Under the pieces are notes generated by a model, which saw nothing but the letters and a program-made list of their open reading frames with translations, was not told the DNA's origin and ran no database searches. The position numbers and the translations under genes were made by a program. Of a stretch of DNA of 64,000 nucleotides, positions 53,636 to 61,461 are shown piece after piece (positions within the stretch are counted from its first letter, which is position 1; every line of letters starts with the position of its first letter). Source of the DNA: Parabacteroides distasonis (GTDB taxonomy: Bacteria; Bacteroidota; Bacteroidia; Bacteroidales; Tannerellaceae); the NCBI RefSeq assembly GCF_004793765.1, contig NZ_SRYM01000011.1, forward strand, positions 35,421 through 99,420, written 5' to 3'.

Positions 53636-55219
53636 ATGGCTGAAAATTTTGTGAAACAAATTGATGGGAGTTATGATGCTGAAGCAAATGTGTATAATAG
53701 CATATTTGAACAGTATGAGCGTGTTGTTATACAAAGTCTTATTACATCATTTGGACTTGACTTCTTAGTGAGTGACCAGCATGGAGGTGATGTTGATACA
53801 ATTCATAACGTGCGGCAGATTGGTAAGGACGAACAAATGCACTATAAAAACAAGAAGAATGAAGAAACTTATAACAATAAGGGTAATTATGATGGTGTAG
53901 CCTATCATAAAGGGGGTAATTTTCAGCAAAAGAAACACGAGGCAAGAGAACAGTGGCAAGCTACAGGAAAAAATATAAAAGATGAATATACCAATGAAGA
54001 TATAGGTTTTTATGGGCATACAAAATCTATACCACCAAATAAAAAAGCAGAATTAGACCATATAATTGCAGCAAAAGAAATACATGAAGATAGAGGGCGT
54101 CTTTTATCAGGACTGAATGGAAAAGAACTTGCTGATTCTGAAGATAATTTTGCTTGGACAAATAAGAGCTTAAACGCTTCTATGCAAGACAAGAGCATTC
54201 AAGAATATATTGAATCCCATCCCGAACTTGACGAGGAAACAAAAAAAAGAATGCTTGAAAAAGACAAACAGGCAAGAAAAGCCTATAATGAAAAAATCAA
54301 CCGAGTTTACTATACAAGTTCAGCCTTTTTCAAGGACACAGCTAAAGCTGCTGGTAAGGTTGGCGTGGCTATGGGATTACGTCAAGCGCTCGGCTTGGTC
54401 TTTAGTGAAATTTGGTTTGCTGTTCGTGATGAAATAAAACAAGGGAAAGAAGATGGTAAAGCCTTGTTTAACAGCATAGCTTTGGGAGTTAAAAGAGGTT
54501 TGGAAAATGCCAAGCTCAAATATAAAGAACTATGGCATAAATTCATAGAAGGCGCAGTTGGAGGAGTCTTGGCTTCTTTGACCACAACGCTTTGTAATAT
54601 ATTCTTTACTACGGCTAAGAATGTGGTGAGGATTATCCGGCAATCGTGGGCTTCGTTGGTTGAAGCGACAAAAATTCTATTGTTTAATCCCGACTTTCTT
54701 CCTTTCGGAGAGAGGTTTAGGGCGGCTGCAAAAATTATAGCAACAGGATCCAGCGTTGTTGCAGGTACAATGGTTGGCGATTTGATTGCTAAAACAGGTG
54801 TTGCGGCAATTCCTGTTGTTGGAGATATTGTACAAACATTCTGCGGCACACTTGTTACAGGCATATTGAGTTGTTCGTTGTTATATCTTTTGGACAGAAA
54901 TTCCGCCGTCAATAAAATTGTGCAAGTGCTTAATTCAATTCCGACTGTTGATGATATTGTAGTATATTATCGAACACAAGCACGGCTGTTAGAAGAATAT
55001 TGCGCCAAACTGATGAATATAGATTTGGCTGCATTCCAAAAGGAAGCCCAGTCTTATAGTGAGGCTGTATCTATTTTAGAGGATGCGGCCAATGAGCAAG
55101 AACTGAATTTTGCCTTGCGAACTGTATGTAAACGATTAGAGATTAATTCACCGATTGGAAACCATAAAGACATGGATTCTTTTATGGCAGATCCTAACAG
55201 CAAATTAAAATTCTGCTGA
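53636..55219 (+). CDS. HNH-like membrane protein, first cargo gene of ME2
   Basis: I do not recognise this 527-residue protein as a named family. Residues 138-180 resemble an HNH nuclease core: AELDHIIAAKEIHED (Asp141-His142, His150) followed by DNFAWTNKSLNASM (Asn171, Asn176, Asn180). A soluble N-terminus precedes it. After residue 235 come amphipathic helices and two or three hydrophobic segments (about 308-326, 366-390, 397-419), so the protein is probably membrane associated. The start is firm: AAAGGAGA lies 8 bp upstream. Its TGA overlaps the next ATG by one base. Base composition is much more AT-rich than the relaxase upstream, suggesting separate acquisition. Confidence 0.8.
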   Translation: MAENFVKQIDGSYDAEANVYNSIFEQYERVVIQSLITSFGLDFLVSDQHGGDVDTIHNVRQIGKDEQMHYKNKKNEETYNNKGNYDGVAYHKGGNFQQKKHEAREQWQATGKNIKDEYTNEDIGFYGHTKSIPPNKKAELDHIIAAKEIHEDRGRLLSGLNGKELADSEDNFAWTNKSLNASMQDKSIQEYIESHPELDEETKKRMLEKDKQARKAYNEKINRVYYTSSAFFKDTAKAAGKVGVAMGLRQALGLVFSEIWFAVRDEIKQGKEDGKALFNSIALGVKRGLENAKLKYKELWHKFIEGAVGGVLASLTTTLCNIFFTTAKNVVRIIRQSWASLVEATKILLFNPDFLPFGERFRAAAKIIATGSSVVAGTMVGDLIAKTGVAAIPVVGDIVQTFCGTLVTGILSCSLLYLLDRNSAVNKIVQVLNSIPTVDDIVVYYRTQARLLEEYCAKLMNIDLAAFQKEAQSYSEAVSILEDAANEQELNFALRTVCKRLEINSPIGNHKDMDSFMADPNSKLKFC

Positions 55220-55476
55220 TGTTTGAATGTGATAAGTGCGGAGAATGTTGCAGACATCTCAAAGGTATATCAATTTATGCTGAGTTAGATAGAGGCGATG
55301 GTATTTGCAAATACCTAAAAGGAAATCTGTGCAGTATTTATGAAGATAGGCCTTTGTTTTGTCGGATAGACAATTGCTACGAACAATTTTTCAAAGAGAA
55401 ATACACTCGTGATGAGTTTTACAAACTCAACTATGAAATATGTAACAAACTAAAAAATAAAGAGCTATGTTTTTAA
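55219..55476 (+). CDS. YkgJ-type cysteine-cluster protein, second cargo gene
   Basis: This small protein of 85 residues has the CxxCxxCC cluster (Cys4, Cys7, Cys10, Cys11). Further cysteines at 30, 38, 48 and 53 lie in the pattern GICKYLKGNLCSIYEDRPLFC. This matches the UPF0153/YkgJ zinc- or iron-binding family, whose biochemical role is unclear. Its start overlaps the preceding stop (TGATG), and its end overlaps the next gene by 10 bp, so expression is tightly coupled. It may mature or metallate a partner in the operon. Confidence 0.85.
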   Translation: MFECDKCGECCRHLKGISIYAELDRGDGICKYLKGNLCSIYEDRPLFCRIDNCYEQFFKEKYTRDEFYKLNYEICNKLKNKELCF

Positions 55477-55877
55477 ATTCACTGAATCCTACAGAAAAGG
55501 ATAATTTCATGAAACTTGCCGTTGCGGTAATAAAGGCTGATGGCGTTGTTGAAGAATCTGAAAAGCAGATTTTGTCTGCTTATGCTAATGAAATGCTAAT
55601 TCCTATTTGCAACTTAGATGAACAATGTGATGTTGATAGTATCATTAAGGAATTTGCTATGACTTCGACACCTCAAACAAAACGAATTATCTTTTTAGAG
55701 TTACTGGCATTGGCGTTTGCTGATGGAAATTATGCCACTGAAGAAAAGGCATTAGTACAACAGCTGGCAGATGCTTTTGAATTTGATAAAGCTTTTATAG
55801 AGCAAGCTATCAATTTGGAAGATGCTTATGTAGCTGCTTATATGTCATTAGTCAATTTAGTAGAGAAAGGAGAATAA
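55467..55877 (+). CDS. TerB-like protein, third cargo gene
   Basis: The 136-residue all-helical protein has two TerB-type repeats: AVIKADGVVEESEKQIL (ADG at 24-26) and ALAFADGNYATEEKALVQQLA (ADG at 85-87). The paired acidic motifs are the metal-binding signature of TerB. TerB-like domains occur in tellurite-resistance loci and in several phage-defence systems, often with membrane partners. Here it overlaps the cysteine-cluster gene by 10 bp and is followed after 2 bp by a membrane protein gene. Confidence 0.85.
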   Translation: MFLNSLNPTEKDNFMKLAVAVIKADGVVEESEKQILSAYANEMLIPICNLDEQCDVDSIIKEFAMTSTPQTKRIIFLELLALAFADGNYATEEKALVQQLADAFEFDKAFIEQAINLEDAYVAAYMSLVNLVEKGE

Positions 55878-55879
55878 CT

Positions 55880-56914
55880 ATGCCATTACCATTGATTTTA
55901 GGAATAGCTGCCGCTGTTGCAGGAACAACAGGTGTCGGCTTAGGAATTCATGGCGGTGTCAAGATGAAACAAGCCAATGATAAGTTAAAAGAGGCTCAAA
56001 AACGGAATAATTCAAACAATGCTCGTCTTGAAAGGATGAATCAAAGTGCTTGCAGGACTATGGACGTTTTGGGGGAGAATGAAATGAAGGTCCTTTCCGA
56101 ATTTCAACAATTCTCCGATTTGTTTGAGCGGATTAAGAATCGTCCTGAGTTTGCAGACGTAAAAATTGGAAATGTATCAATACCAAAATTTGAAGGTGAA
56201 GAAATCAAGAAAGCATCTGTCGGAGCAAGTGTTCTTGTTGGAGGTTTAAGTGGAGCTGCTTTAGGTACAGCTGGAGGATTTGCTGCATCAGGTGCAACAA
56301 CGGCTGCTGTCATGGCTCTTTGTACGGCTTCAACAGGAACTGCAATTTCTGCTTTAAGTGGAGCTGCTGCAACTAATGCAATTCTTGCTGCTCTTGGTGG
56401 CGGTTCACTTGCTGCAGGAGGTGGTGGGATAGCTTTAGGTACTACGATTTTAGGTGCTGCAACATTAGGTGTAGGTTTATTAGTTGGAGGTGTCATATTT
56501 AGCTGTACAGGTTCTAAACTTTCAAGTAAAGCGGATGAAGCATGGGAACAAATGATTTCTAATGAACGAAAAATCAATGACATATGCAACTATCTTTATG
56601 ATTTGCAAAGAACTGCTGAAAGATACAATGCTACATTATTGCGTATGCGCTCATTGTATTTGAAACAACTTACTAAAATGCGGAATATTATTGAGTCGTA
56701 TAGTGAAAAACGTATAAATTGGCATAATCTATCAATGGAAGAACAGCTTATTATAGAGAATATGGTTCTGATTGTAGGGGTGTTGTACAATATGTGTAAA
56801 GTGAAATTAGTACGAAAATCCAACAGTTCAGACCAAAATATCATCAATAAAACAGAAATAAGCAAAGCTGAAAAAGACGCAAATGATGTAATGGAACAAA
56901 TGAGTGCAGCTTGA
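55880..56914 (+). CDS. Glycine/alanine-rich membrane protein, fourth cargo gene
   Basis: I do not recognise this 344-residue protein. Residues 1-27 form a hydrophobic glycine-rich segment. Residues 28-65 look like a coiled coil (KMKQANDKLKEAQKRNNSN). Residues about 110-212 are a long Gly/Ala-rich hydrophobic stretch (ALGGGSLAAGGGGIALGTTILG), long enough for several membrane passes. A helical C-terminal half follows. The layout recalls glycine-zipper or pore-forming effectors. It lies 2 bp after the TerB-like gene and ends before a strong terminator. Confidence 0.8.
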   Translation: MPLPLILGIAAAVAGTTGVGLGIHGGVKMKQANDKLKEAQKRNNSNNARLERMNQSACRTMDVLGENEMKVLSEFQQFSDLFERIKNRPEFADVKIGNVSIPKFEGEEIKKASVGASVLVGGLSGAALGTAGGFAASGATTAAVMALCTASTGTAISALSGAAATNAILAALGGGSLAAGGGGIALGTTILGAATLGVGLLVGGVIFSCTGSKLSSKADEAWEQMISNERKINDICNYLYDLQRTAERYNATLLRMRSLYLKQLTKMRNIIESYSEKRINWHNLSMEEQLIIENMVLIVGVLYNMCKVKLVRKSNSSDQNIINKTEISKAEKDANDVMEQMSAA

Positions 56915-56921
56915 TTAAATA

Positions 56922-56965
56922 GCAAAAGAGAACCATAAAGAAAAATAGGTATGGTTCTCTTTTGC
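56922..56965 (+). terminator. Terminator after the ME2 cargo operon
   Basis: GCAAAAGAGAACCATA at 56922-56937 pairs perfectly with TATGGTTCTCTTTTGC at 56950-56965. The right arm itself carries TTTT, and AAAAAGGG follows. It lies 7 bp after the last cargo gene. Confidence 0.85.
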
Positions 56966-57525
56966 AAAAAGGGTATTAGCTTTTTCTTATTTTGTGTTAT
57001 AGCTTCTAATATTTTTTCTATATTTGTACCCAAACGAGTTACTTGAATAGCAAATCAAGGCAGAACGCAGTATATGGCACAGTTGCCAAGTCATTACCTC
57101 AAAATCGGGTAATTCTCCCAAAGTCCTTTGTATAAGTCACTAACGAAAGTTTTCCAGAATTATATAAAATCTTTGATCTCTCTTTCTGTTGAAAGAAAAA
57201 ACCCAGGGCTACCGTATCAAAATTACGGTAACTATGCCCGTTCCCAAAGGCAATGAACGTAATCCTCATATCCCCTCGAATTGAAAAAATTAGTTTCAGG
57301 AATTATCACTACGCCATAAATCTTTTGGGAAAGAGACCTTTAAATACCTGGTTTTAGTGTCAAATTGTCTATTTTTTACTGCTATTTTGATGCGGTTGCC
57401 CTGAAATTCATAACTGGAGCTTGATTATGAACCAATTTGTGCTTATTTTTGAAAACAGAATACAGATATAAGAGGAAACTTACAACTGAATCCTGTTTCC
57501 ATTTATACAAAATTGTGGACAGCCC
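56966..57525. other. 560-bp gene-free region holding the right end of ME2
   Basis: I see no gene. AACGAGTTA at 57033-57041 is the inverted counterpart of a site at the left end of ME2. ACCGTA..TACGGT near 57222 is a short dyad. GATGCGGTTGCCCT at 57389-57402 resembles the GATGCGGTTACC motif flanking the divergent sigma/fecR region at 17123-17287. It may be a relic of a sigma-controlled locus. Confidence 0.5.
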
Positions 57526-58554
57526 CTAATTTAGTGAGTTCCAGCCTTGCGCCTTAAGTTCGACTTCACCTCCTTCACGGCCGACTAGGTAATTACCTAA
57601 TTCCAATTTTGTTATATGACCAATCACCTTGATACCTTTTATTTCCGATACCTTATCATGATCTGCTAGAGGAACAGTGAATAAGAGTTCATAATCCTCA
57701 CCTCCATTCAATGCCGCTGTTATCAGATTCATGTTAAACTGCTCTGCCATGGCTGCGGTTTGATAATCGATAGGAATACGGTCTTCGTAAACTCGACAAC
57801 CTACATTGCTTTCTTTAGATATATGAAGCAACTCTGAAGAGAGGCCGTCGGAGATATCCATCATGGAGGTCGGAACGATTCCAGCTTGGTCAAGAACCTC
57901 GACAATGTCTTTGCGGGCTTCCGGTTTTAATTGGCGTTCCAACAAATATTCTTTACCTGAGAAATCGGGCGTGAAATCTTTCTCCCCATTAAATATGCTT
58001 TTCTCCCGTTCCAGTAATTGGAGGCCCATGTAGGCGGCTCCTAAATCACCAGACACGCAAATAAGATCGGTTTCTTTGGCTCCGTTTCGATAGACAACTT
58101 TACTTTTTTCTCCCTCGCCTATACAAGTGATACTGATCGCTAACCCTGTGCGTGATGCGGAAGTATCGCCACCAACGAGATCTACGTCATAGATATCACA
58201 AGCGAGTTTAATGCCCTCGTAGAATTCTTCGAGATCTTCTACACAGAAACGTTTGGAAATACCCAATGATACCGTAATCTGTTTCGGGCGTCCGTTCATG
58301 GCGTAAATATCGGAGAAGTTTACGACTGCGGATTTATAGCCGAGATGTTTCAGCGGTACATACATCAAATCGAAATGAATGCCTTCCAGCAAAAGGTCTG
58401 TCGTAACCAATACTTGCTTGTCCGTGTAATCCAGTACGGCTGCGTCGTCACCCACGCCTTTTAAGGTACTTGGGTTTTTTAGCTTTATTTTATTGGTGAG
58501 ATGACGGATTAAACCGAACTCTCCCAAAGTCGATATTTCTGTTCTATTGCTCAT
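57526..58554 (-). CDS. thiL: Thiamine-monophosphate kinase
   Basis: ThiL phosphorylates thiamine monophosphate to thiamine diphosphate in the cytoplasm. The 342 residues show the N-terminal ATP/Mg motif GVGDDAAVLDYTDKQVLVTTDLLLEGIHF. Also present are LVGGDTSASRTGLAISITCIG, the MDISDGLSSELLHI motif and a C-terminal GGEDYELLFTVP. Its start lies 7 bp after lpxK stops, so it is the last gene of a minus-strand operon. ME2 ends in the gap downstream. Confidence 0.95.
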   Translation of the reverse strand: MSNRTEISTLGEFGLIRHLTNKIKLKNPSTLKGVGDDAAVLDYTDKQVLVTTDLLLEGIHFDLMYVPLKHLGYKSAVVNFSDIYAMNGRPKQITVSLGISKRFCVEDLEEFYEGIKLACDIYDVDLVGGDTSASRTGLAISITCIGEGEKSKVVYRNGAKETDLICVSGDLGAAYMGLQLLEREKSIFNGEKDFTPDFSGKEYLLERQLKPEARKDIVEVLDQAGIVPTSMMDISDGLSSELLHISKESNVGCRVYEDRIPIDYQTAAMAEQFNMNLITAALNGGEDYELLFTVPLADHDKVSEIKGIKVIGHITKLELGNYLVGREGGEVELKAQGWNSLN

Positions 58555-58561
58555 AAGATTG

Positions 58562-59671
58562 TTAACGTAATATAGGATGATTCTTTATTCTTGTATTAAT
58601 ATGTTTAACGATTAATTCTTGAAATTGTTTTTCCCGATCCATACAGAAACCCACTGTAATGGGTAAGTAATATAAATGAGAAAGCCATTCCATGGGAAGC
58701 GAAGGAAGATCCCGAAGTCGGGCGGCATCTTTCTCCGTGGTGATTATCAATTTACTTGTAGAAGTCAACCGCTTGAAGGCCATTTGTATTTTTTTAATGT
58801 CATGCCGATCGAAGGCGTGATGATCCGGAAAGACCAGCGAGGTGACATGCTCCGTATATTTATGGATCTCTTTTTCGAGAGGTGCTGGGGATGCGATACC
58901 GGATACCAATAAAACCTCTGTAGTAGAGGCCAGTCCTTTTAATGTGCGTCTGGGAGCTTTACCGGAAAAGACGGGTTCCAGCTCTCCATAAAGAATTTGA
59001 CTGAAATAGAGTTCTTGATAAGCAGATAGATGCATATCCTCTTCTATGATCCGGAAGTCTATAAGCTGTATACATGACTCACATTTCGTGACAATAATTA
59101 CGTTCGCACGCCGAGCACCATCCACGGGCTCCCTTAAACGTCCTGTGGGCAAGAGTTTATCTTGCGTATAAAGACGGTGGGAATCGGTTAAAAGAATGTT
59201 CAGTGTGGGGGTGACATATCGATGTTGAAAGGCATCGTCTAGTACGATCACTTCTGGGCGCTCATTTTCCGGCAAGGCCAATAGGTTACGGATACCCCTG
59301 CGGCGATTGGCGTCTACGGCAACGAGAATATCCGGAAACTTGCGTTTTATTTGGTACGGCTCGTCACCGATATCCTTGCTGGTGCTTCGCTGATCGGCCA
59401 ACAAGAAACCGGAGGTTTTCCGTTTGTAGCCACGGCTGAGTACAGCTACTCGATATTGGTCTTTTATCAAACGGATGATGTATTCTGTATGAGGGGTTTT
59501 CCCGGTTCCCCCGACAGTAAGGTTCCCCACACAAATAATAGGCAGATCATACTGCTCTGTCCGAAAGACTTTCCAATCGAACAGCTGATTCCTGAATCTC
59601 ACCCCGATCCCGTAAAGGAAAGAGAATGGGGTGAGGAGTTTATTGAACTTAATTGTATGATCTGTCGGCAT
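58562..59671 (-). CDS. lpxK: Tetraacyldisaccharide 4'-kinase
   Basis: LpxK phosphorylates the lipid A disaccharide at the inner membrane, giving lipid IVA. I choose the start at 59671 (MPTDHTIKFNKLLTPFSFLYG); a longer open frame would overlap sppA. The Walker A loop reads VGNLTVGGTGKTPH. VIVLDDAFQHR provides the catalytic acidic segment. A membrane-associated N-terminal helix precedes them. Length of about 369 residues matches Bacteroidetes LpxK. It lies 11 bp after the sppA stop. Confidence 0.94.
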   Translation of the reverse strand: MPTDHTIKFNKLLTPFSFLYGIGVRFRNQLFDWKVFRTEQYDLPIICVGNLTVGGTGKTPHTEYIIRLIKDQYRVAVLSRGYKRKTSGFLLADQRSTSKDIGDEPYQIKRKFPDILVAVDANRRRGIRNLLALPENERPEVIVLDDAFQHRYVTPTLNILLTDSHRLYTQDKLLPTGRLREPVDGARRANVIIVTKCESCIQLIDFRIIEEDMHLSAYQELYFSQILYGELEPVFSGKAPRRTLKGLASTTEVLLVSGIASPAPLEKEIHKYTEHVTSLVFPDHHAFDRHDIKKIQMAFKRLTSTSKLIITTEKDAARLRDLPSLPMEWLSHLYYLPITVGFCMDREKQFQELIVKHINTRIKNHPILR

Positions 59672-59682
59672 AGGCTCAGTTT

Positions 59683-61449
59683 TTATAGCGGTTTTATATC
59701 GTAAGGCATACGAGCTTGGATTCCGCAATTTGTCTTGATGTTATCCAATGTCTTAAAGTATTCGAACTCATTGCCCAATACACTTTTGACAATAGAGAGT
59801 TTCACCTCTCCGAGCTGGCTTTCCAAGAACTCGTCCAGGAAATTCTTGGAACTGCTGACGGTAGTCACGCTATACTGATCTAGACCGGCCAACCCTGCCG
59901 CTGTGCTTATGGCTAATTCGATACCGCCCAGCTCATCGACCAAACCTCTTTCTTTCGCTTGCTCACCCGTCCAGACCCGTCCTTGTCCGATAGCGTTGAC
60001 CGCTTCGATAGTCATACCTCTACCTTCGGCGCAGCGGGAAAGGAAGGTTTGGTAGCCTCTTTCCACGTATCCCTGTATCAGTGCCTTCTCGCTCTCGGTC
60101 ATGGGGCGGGAGAGGTCTCCGAGGTCCGAGAACGTATTTGTCTTTACGATATCTGCGGTCAACGCTAGTTTCCCGAATAACCCGGAGGCGTTCGGGAACA
60201 TACCGAAGATACCGATGGAGCCGGTCAACGTATTCGGCTCGGCGATGATCTTATTAGCGGCGCATGAGATATAGTAACCTCCCGAGGCGGCTACGTTGCC
60301 CATGGAAACGACCACGGGTTTCACCTTCTTCAACTCGACGACTTGACGCCATATCTGCTCGGATATATAAGCGCTACCTCCCGGGGAATTCACGCGGAAT
60401 ACCACGGCTTTCACGTCATCGTTGTTTTTTAGCTTGATAAGCTCATCGGCCATTTTCTCCGTGATGCTTTGCTCAATATCGTATAGGCTGCCGGATGTTT
60501 GCGCCTTAATCTCGCCTTCGGCGTAAAGTACGGCTATCTCCGGAGCGTTTTTGCTGGGGGAGGCCTTGAGGGTTTTCATTTGGGCTACGCTGGCCGATCT
60601 CAGTTTCTCTCCGCTTTGTCCGGCTAGTTCTCTGACATATGCTTCTACCTCCGGCTTATACTTCAATTCGTCTATAAAGCCACATTCCACCGTTTTCTCC
60701 GGGTCTGCGAAGAAAAGCCCCTCGTTGGCGTAGCGGTTGATATCGTTCACGCTGATGCCACGTGATTCGGCGATGCTTTCGGTTATATTATTCCAGATGG
60801 TAGAGATATACGATTGGATTTGCTCCCGGTTCGCCTCGCTCAGTTTATCCAGCATAAAAGGCTCCACGGCACCTTTGTAGGTACCTACCTTGAAGATTTG
60901 CATCTCGATACCTGCCTTATCCATCAGCCCTTTGTAGAATAGGGTTTGCGAGGCGAGTCCCGTCAACTCAAGGATGCCTTGCGGATTCAAAAATACCTTG
61001 TCGGCTACGGAGCAGAGGAAGTAATTCCCTTGCGTGAAATTATCGGCGTAAGCTACCACGAACTTGCCGCTTTCCTTGAAGTCTGTCAGCGATCGGCGGA
61101 TCGCCTCCAAGCTGGCGCTACCCGAGGAGAGAAGCCCCGATTCGATATAAATCCCTGCGATCTTATCGTTCTGTTTCGCTATCCGGATCGTCTCGAGCAA
61201 GTCTTTGAGTGACAGTGTGTTTTCCTTGTCGCCCATCAAGGCAGAGAAGGGATTCTCCGCCGGGTTATCCGCCAGCGTCCCGTCTAGCTTGATCTTGAAT
61301 ACCGTATTGCTTTTGGGGGTATAATCAGGTGTGCTACCTACGGTGGCGATATATCCTATAGTCATGGATATCAAGACCGTTATGATTATTCCCATTGCCA
61401 ACATAACGCCTAGCGTTGAGGCAAACATCATTTTAAAGAATTGTTTCAT
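59683..61449 (-). CDS. sppA: Signal peptide peptidase SppA, 67-kDa type
   Basis: This membrane-bound S49 serine protease degrades cleaved signal peptides. The 588 residues have an N-terminal membrane helix (MMFASTLGVMLAMGIIITVLI) and the duplicated S49 domain of the long form. Lys192 in GTYKGAVEPF is the expected general base in the first domain. Ser389 in NVAASGGYY is the nucleophile in the second. Length is typical. It begins 12 bp upstream of the stop of the preceding gene's neighbourhood and is followed by lpxK. Confidence 0.95.
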   Translation of the reverse strand: MKQFFKMMFASTLGVMLAMGIIITVLISMTIGYIATVGSTPDYTPKSNTVFKIKLDGTLADNPAENPFSALMGDKENTLSLKDLLETIRIAKQNDKIAGIYIESGLLSSGSASLEAIRRSLTDFKESGKFVVAYADNFTQGNYFLCSVADKVFLNPQGILELTGLASQTLFYKGLMDKAGIEMQIFKVGTYKGAVEPFMLDKLSEANREQIQSYISTIWNNITESIAESRGISVNDINRYANEGLFFADPEKTVECGFIDELKYKPEVEAYVRELAGQSGEKLRSASVAQMKTLKASPSKNAPEIAVLYAEGEIKAQTSGSLYDIEQSITEKMADELIKLKNNDDVKAVVFRVNSPGGSAYISEQIWRQVVELKKVKPVVVSMGNVAASGGYYISCAANKIIAEPNTLTGSIGIFGMFPNASGLFGKLALTADIVKTNTFSDLGDLSRPMTESEKALIQGYVERGYQTFLSRCAEGRGMTIEAVNAIGQGRVWTGEQAKERGLVDELGGIELAISTAAGLAGLDQYSVTTVSSSKNFLDEFLESQLGEVKLSIVKSVLGNEFEYFKTLDNIKTNCGIQARMPYDIKPL

Positions 61450-61461
61450 ATCTATTGAAAA

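Larger units (their letters stand above)
47290..57060 (+). mobile_element. Mobilizable integrative element ME2 (integrase, primase, MobV relaxase, cargo)
   Basis: Plus-strand order: integrase, small integrase-associated protein, primase-helicase (with internal stop), TOPRIM primase, oriT-like hairpin, MobV relaxase, leader, and a four-gene cargo. It lies between the DUF1080 gene and thiL and interrupts neither. Ends are approximate. TAACTCGTT at 47444-47452 and its complement AACGAGTTA at 57033-57041 form an inverted pair near both ends. ME1 holds the same 8-mer at 32904-32911. No conjugation genes are present. Backbone genes are GC-richer than the AT-rich cargo. Confidence 0.78.
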
